From contig NZ_JHXX01000012.1 of NCBI RefSeq assembly GCF_000621605.1, forward strand, positions 57,418 to 121,417: a stretch of 64,000 bases of DNA, given 5' to 3'. Position numbers and translations under genes: made by a program. Source of the stretch: Butyrivibrio sp. MC2021 (GTDB lineage Bacteria; Bacillota; Clostridia; Lachnospirales; Lachnospiraceae). Positions within the stretch are counted from its first letter, which is position 1; each line of letters starts with the position of its first letter. Positions 62,342 through 64,000 of the stretch are shown piece by piece. The notes under the pieces were generated by a model. The model had not been told where the DNA came from and searched no databases. It saw only the letters and a program-made list of their open reading frames with translations.

Positions 62342-63337
62342 ATGGGGAATGTCAGTAGTCTCGACTCCGGGAAAGTTTCATTTTTGAAAAAATTTAATGG
62401 TATGGGCTTTAGATTGGATGAAGAGTCTGTTTCAACGGTTGGTTTTATGAACGGTCTTCGTTTTACGATCTCAATAGAGGGCTGTACCTATATGATCAGT
62501 ACTTCGGTAAGAAGTGGGGGACTTCTGCCTGAGGATGAATTTTTGAAATACATAGTCAGTGAGGTTGACTGCATCAGGGATGCTGTTTATCAGAACAACA
62601 GGATCACCTTTATCATTCAGAAGACACTTTTATCAGAGAAGCTTATGAACAATATTGTAGATGCTCTCAGAGAGGTCTCTGAGCTTCTTAAGAAAAGCGG
62701 CTTTGTAAATGTCTGCGAGATCTGCGGCGAGCCTCTGGATAGCATAGAATCCTACGATATTAACGGAAGAGTATTTGACTTCTGTGATGACTGTCATGAG
62801 GCCTGCGACTCCTATGTTCAGGCAAGAAAATGCCTTGACGATTCCGTAAGGGAGAATATTCCCAAGGGAATGATCTTTGGCTTCCTTGGCGGAATTCTGG
62901 GAGCTGCGCTGATCGTTTTATCAGTATTTCTGGGAAGCGTATCCACCTGGCTTGGAGTTGCGCTGGCTTACTGCCTTCTTCTGGGATATGCCACCGGCAG
63001 CGGCAAGATGTCACGACTGGGACTTATTTACTGCACCGTTATGACTGCGGCCTTGTCTTACCTTTCCTGCAGATTTGCCTTTGCCATCAAATATTTCAAT
63101 CTGGTAAAAGAGTATGGGCACCACACGGATCTGTTTTCCGTATTTGCCAATATGCCGGCCATAATAAGGAATAATGGCATGACAAGGGATTTTGTAGAGG
63201 TAGTGCTTTACTGCTGCGTATTTGGTTTCTGTCTTATTGGCGGTGACATGCTTATGATGGTCAAAAAGAGGAAGACCAAAACTACTGATATTATTATTGA
63301 AGTACCTGAAGAGAGACATTTTTACACTGCAGTTTGA
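62342..63337 (+). CDS. Orphan membrane protein with a cysteine cluster
   Basis: A 331-residue protein of unknown function. The N-terminal 120 residues are a soluble alpha/beta region. Next comes a zinc-finger-like segment with two CxxC pairs (CEICGEPL and CDDCHEAC, about 121-158). Residues 175-310 hold about four membrane helices. A short charged tail follows (EVPEERHFYTAV). It reads as a cytoplasmic sensor or binding domain fused to a membrane module. It has its own promoter and starts at ATG 62342 behind GAGGGAGG. Confidence 0.78.
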   Translation: MGNVSSLDSGKVSFLKKFNGMGFRLDEESVSTVGFMNGLRFTISIEGCTYMISTSVRSGGLLPEDEFLKYIVSEVDCIRDAVYQNNRITFIIQKTLLSEKLMNNIVDALREVSELLKKSGFVNVCEICGEPLDSIESYDINGRVFDFCDDCHEACDSYVQARKCLDDSVRENIPKGMIFGFLGGILGAALIVLSVFLGSVSTWLGVALAYCLLLGYATGSGKMSRLGLIYCTVMTAALSYLSCRFAFAIKYFNLVKEYGHHTDLFSVFANMPAIIRNNGMTRDFVEVVLYCCVFGFCLIGGDMLMMVKKRKTKTTDIIIEVPEERHFYTAV

Positions 63338-63464
63338 TGTATTTTTATCATTTGGTCCAGGACACAGAGTTTTCACAATTTTAGTCAGAATACGCCTTGA
63401 TTAATCCGCCTCAAACCTATATGATAATGTCGCTACGGTGTTAAGGCTAGATGGAGGAGAGAAA

Positions 63465-63620
63465 ATGGGCGAATGGAAGCAGGCGTTTGACAGAATAATG
63501 GATCAGCTATACAACCATCCGGAAGAGATGAGAGCGAAGCTGCTTAAGAAGTATGAAACTTCCGCTGAGCCTGAGACTCGACCGATGACAGCTATCGAGC
63601 TGCTTAGAAGTTTACACTGA
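63465..63620 (+). CDS. Small 51-residue protein
   Basis: ATG 63465 lies behind a strong GGAGGAG site. The product starts MGEWKQAFDRIMDQLYNHPE and is charged and helical, with no membrane segment. The frame is open 27 bases upstream but without a ribosome binding site. Unknown function; the strong ribosome binding site and codon use favour a real gene. Confidence 0.6.
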   Translation: MGEWKQAFDRIMDQLYNHPEEMRAKLLKKYETSAEPETRPMTAIELLRSLH

Positions 63621-63650
63621 TCATTTTTTATTTGTTAATGCATATAATAA

Positions 63651-63678
63651 ACCCTTGCAGAGATCAATCTGCAAGGGT
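63651..63678 (+). other. Perfect hairpin at the insertion-sequence edge
   Basis: ACCCTTGCAG (63651-63660) and CTGCAAGGGT (63669-63678) form a perfect 10-bp stem without a T run. It may be the terminator of the 51-residue gene or part of the insertion-sequence end. Confidence 0.6.
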
Positions 63679-63694
63679 CAGACTGTAGACAAAG

Positions 63695-63728
63695 TGGTCC
63701 TGAGAGCGTAGCTCTCAAGACCATTTTT
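63695..63728 (+). terminator. Terminator-like hairpin in the insertion-sequence end
   Basis: TGGTC (63695-63699) plus TGAGAGC (63701-63707) pair with GCTCTCA (63711-63717) plus GACCA (63719-63723), followed by T5. It would stop host transcripts entering the element. Confidence 0.75.
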
Positions 63729-63776
63729 CTTTTTCGCGAGTGTTTTATTGATAATAAAGGATAGAAACGGCCTCTA

Positions 63777-64000
63777 TCAGGCCATCTCTAACCGCCATTC
63801 ATGCTTGATTCTTGCAAGCTTTTTCAGATTCATACACGCAAATGTAAGCGCGACCTTCATTTCCATCCGCGCCTTGCCATACATCTGCGTATATCTGAAT
63901 CCGTGGTTCTCTTTAGCTGTTCCAAAGATTCTCTCTATTGTTTCTTTTCTGTGAGAATAGAGATCCTTCATTCCTTCTGTGTACCTTATATCCTCACATT
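63777..64000 (-). CDS. IS1182-family transposase, C-terminal part
   Basis: The minus-strand frame is open to the window edge and ends with TGA at 63777-63779. The visible C-terminus reads YSHRKETIERIFGTAKENHG, then FRYTQMYGKARMEMKVALTF and ACMNLKKLARI. This is the conserved end of IS1182 (DDE_Tnp_1_6) transposases, including the RRKETIER-type Glu region. About 74 residues are present. Intactness cannot be judged. Confidence 0.85.
   Translation of the reverse strand, partial: CEDIRYTEGMKDLYSHRKETIERIFGTAKENHGFRYTQMYGKARMEMKVALTFACMNLKKLARIKHEWRLEMA

Larger units (their letters stand above)
63679..64000 (-). mobile_element. IS1182-type insertion sequence, right end (partial)
   Basis: From about 63679 the sequence (CAGACTGTAGACAAAGTGGT) resembles the end of IS1182-family elements, and the minus strand encodes the C-terminus of their transposase. 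The element continues past the window. The exact border, and whether the hairpin at 63651-63678 belongs to it, cannot be set from one end. Confidence 0.7.

Overview
The window looks like chromosomal DNA of a Lachnospiraceae bacterium, probably a gut or rumen Butyrivibrio-like Firmicute. The basis is the infC-rpmI-rplT block behind a Firmicute-type L20 leader, AGGAGG-type ribosome binding sites, a single-chain 1268-residue PurL, a YtfQRT-YjfF-type sugar transporter, GH36 and pullulanase polysaccharide enzymes, two methyl-accepting chemotaxis proteins, and Clostridia-type DUF5688, DUF1858 and DUF1961 proteins. The species cannot be fixed from the sequence alone. Almost all of it reads as ordinary core and niche genome. 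The only mobile element seen is the edge of an IS1182-type insertion sequence at the right end.

Layout. 1-5137: a galactofuranose/galactose-type ABC importer (partial binding protein, attenuating terminator, ATPase, two permeases, second lipoprotein binding protein). 5156-6720: translation operon infC-rpmI-rplT with an attenuation leader and an ATT start for IF3. 6753-11344: dipeptidase, TetR regulator, alpha-galactosidase and a small coding remnant. 11354-13719 (minus): DUF1858 protein, Fe-S aldo/keto reductase, EamA exporter. 13742-14870: DUF2975/YozG-type pair behind a promoter bracketed by two near-identical inverted 19-mers. 14871-18308: LytS-like kinase with an unusual XRE-REC regulator, divergent from a REC-GGDEF protein. 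18316-24739 (minus): two chemotaxis receptors flanking a TetM-like GTPase fused to a Rae1/YacP-type nuclease domain. 24973-30090: purA, a membrane-tethered HAD phosphatase, a zinc-ribbon protein, and LysR, DUF6508-like and TetR genes. 30131-39126: purL, carA, carB, aroQ (purine, pyrimidine/arginine and aromatic precursors). 39243-44268: an EAL phosphodiesterase with a periplasmic sensor, then a secreted type I pullulanase. 44286-48131: a leader with a small ORF and a strong terminator, followed by a heterodimeric ABC exporter. 48210-52451: MoxR-DUF58-transglutaminase operon, convergent with a HelD-like ATPase. 54621-57755: DUF1961 protein, an orphan, efp, DUF5688 protein. 57803-60661: tRNA-Arg(CCG), SH3b protein, SleB-type hydrolase. 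60691-62229: gdhA behind a short attenuator. 62265-64000: orphan membrane protein, a 51-residue protein and the transposase end.

Most notable: (i) the fusion of a ribosomal-protection/EF-G-like GTPase to a Rae1-type A-site endoribonuclease at 20189-22888, which suggests a one-chain ribosome-acting mRNA cleavage factor rather than tetracycline resistance; (ii) a BmrB-like arrangement of a 24-codon upstream ORF and terminator before the heterodimeric ABC exporter; (iii) a leader before gdhA with mutually exclusive hairpins; and (iv) a response regulator with an N-terminal XRE DNA-binding domain paired with a LytS-type kinase. Nothing here resembles a CRISPR array, prophage or known defence island.
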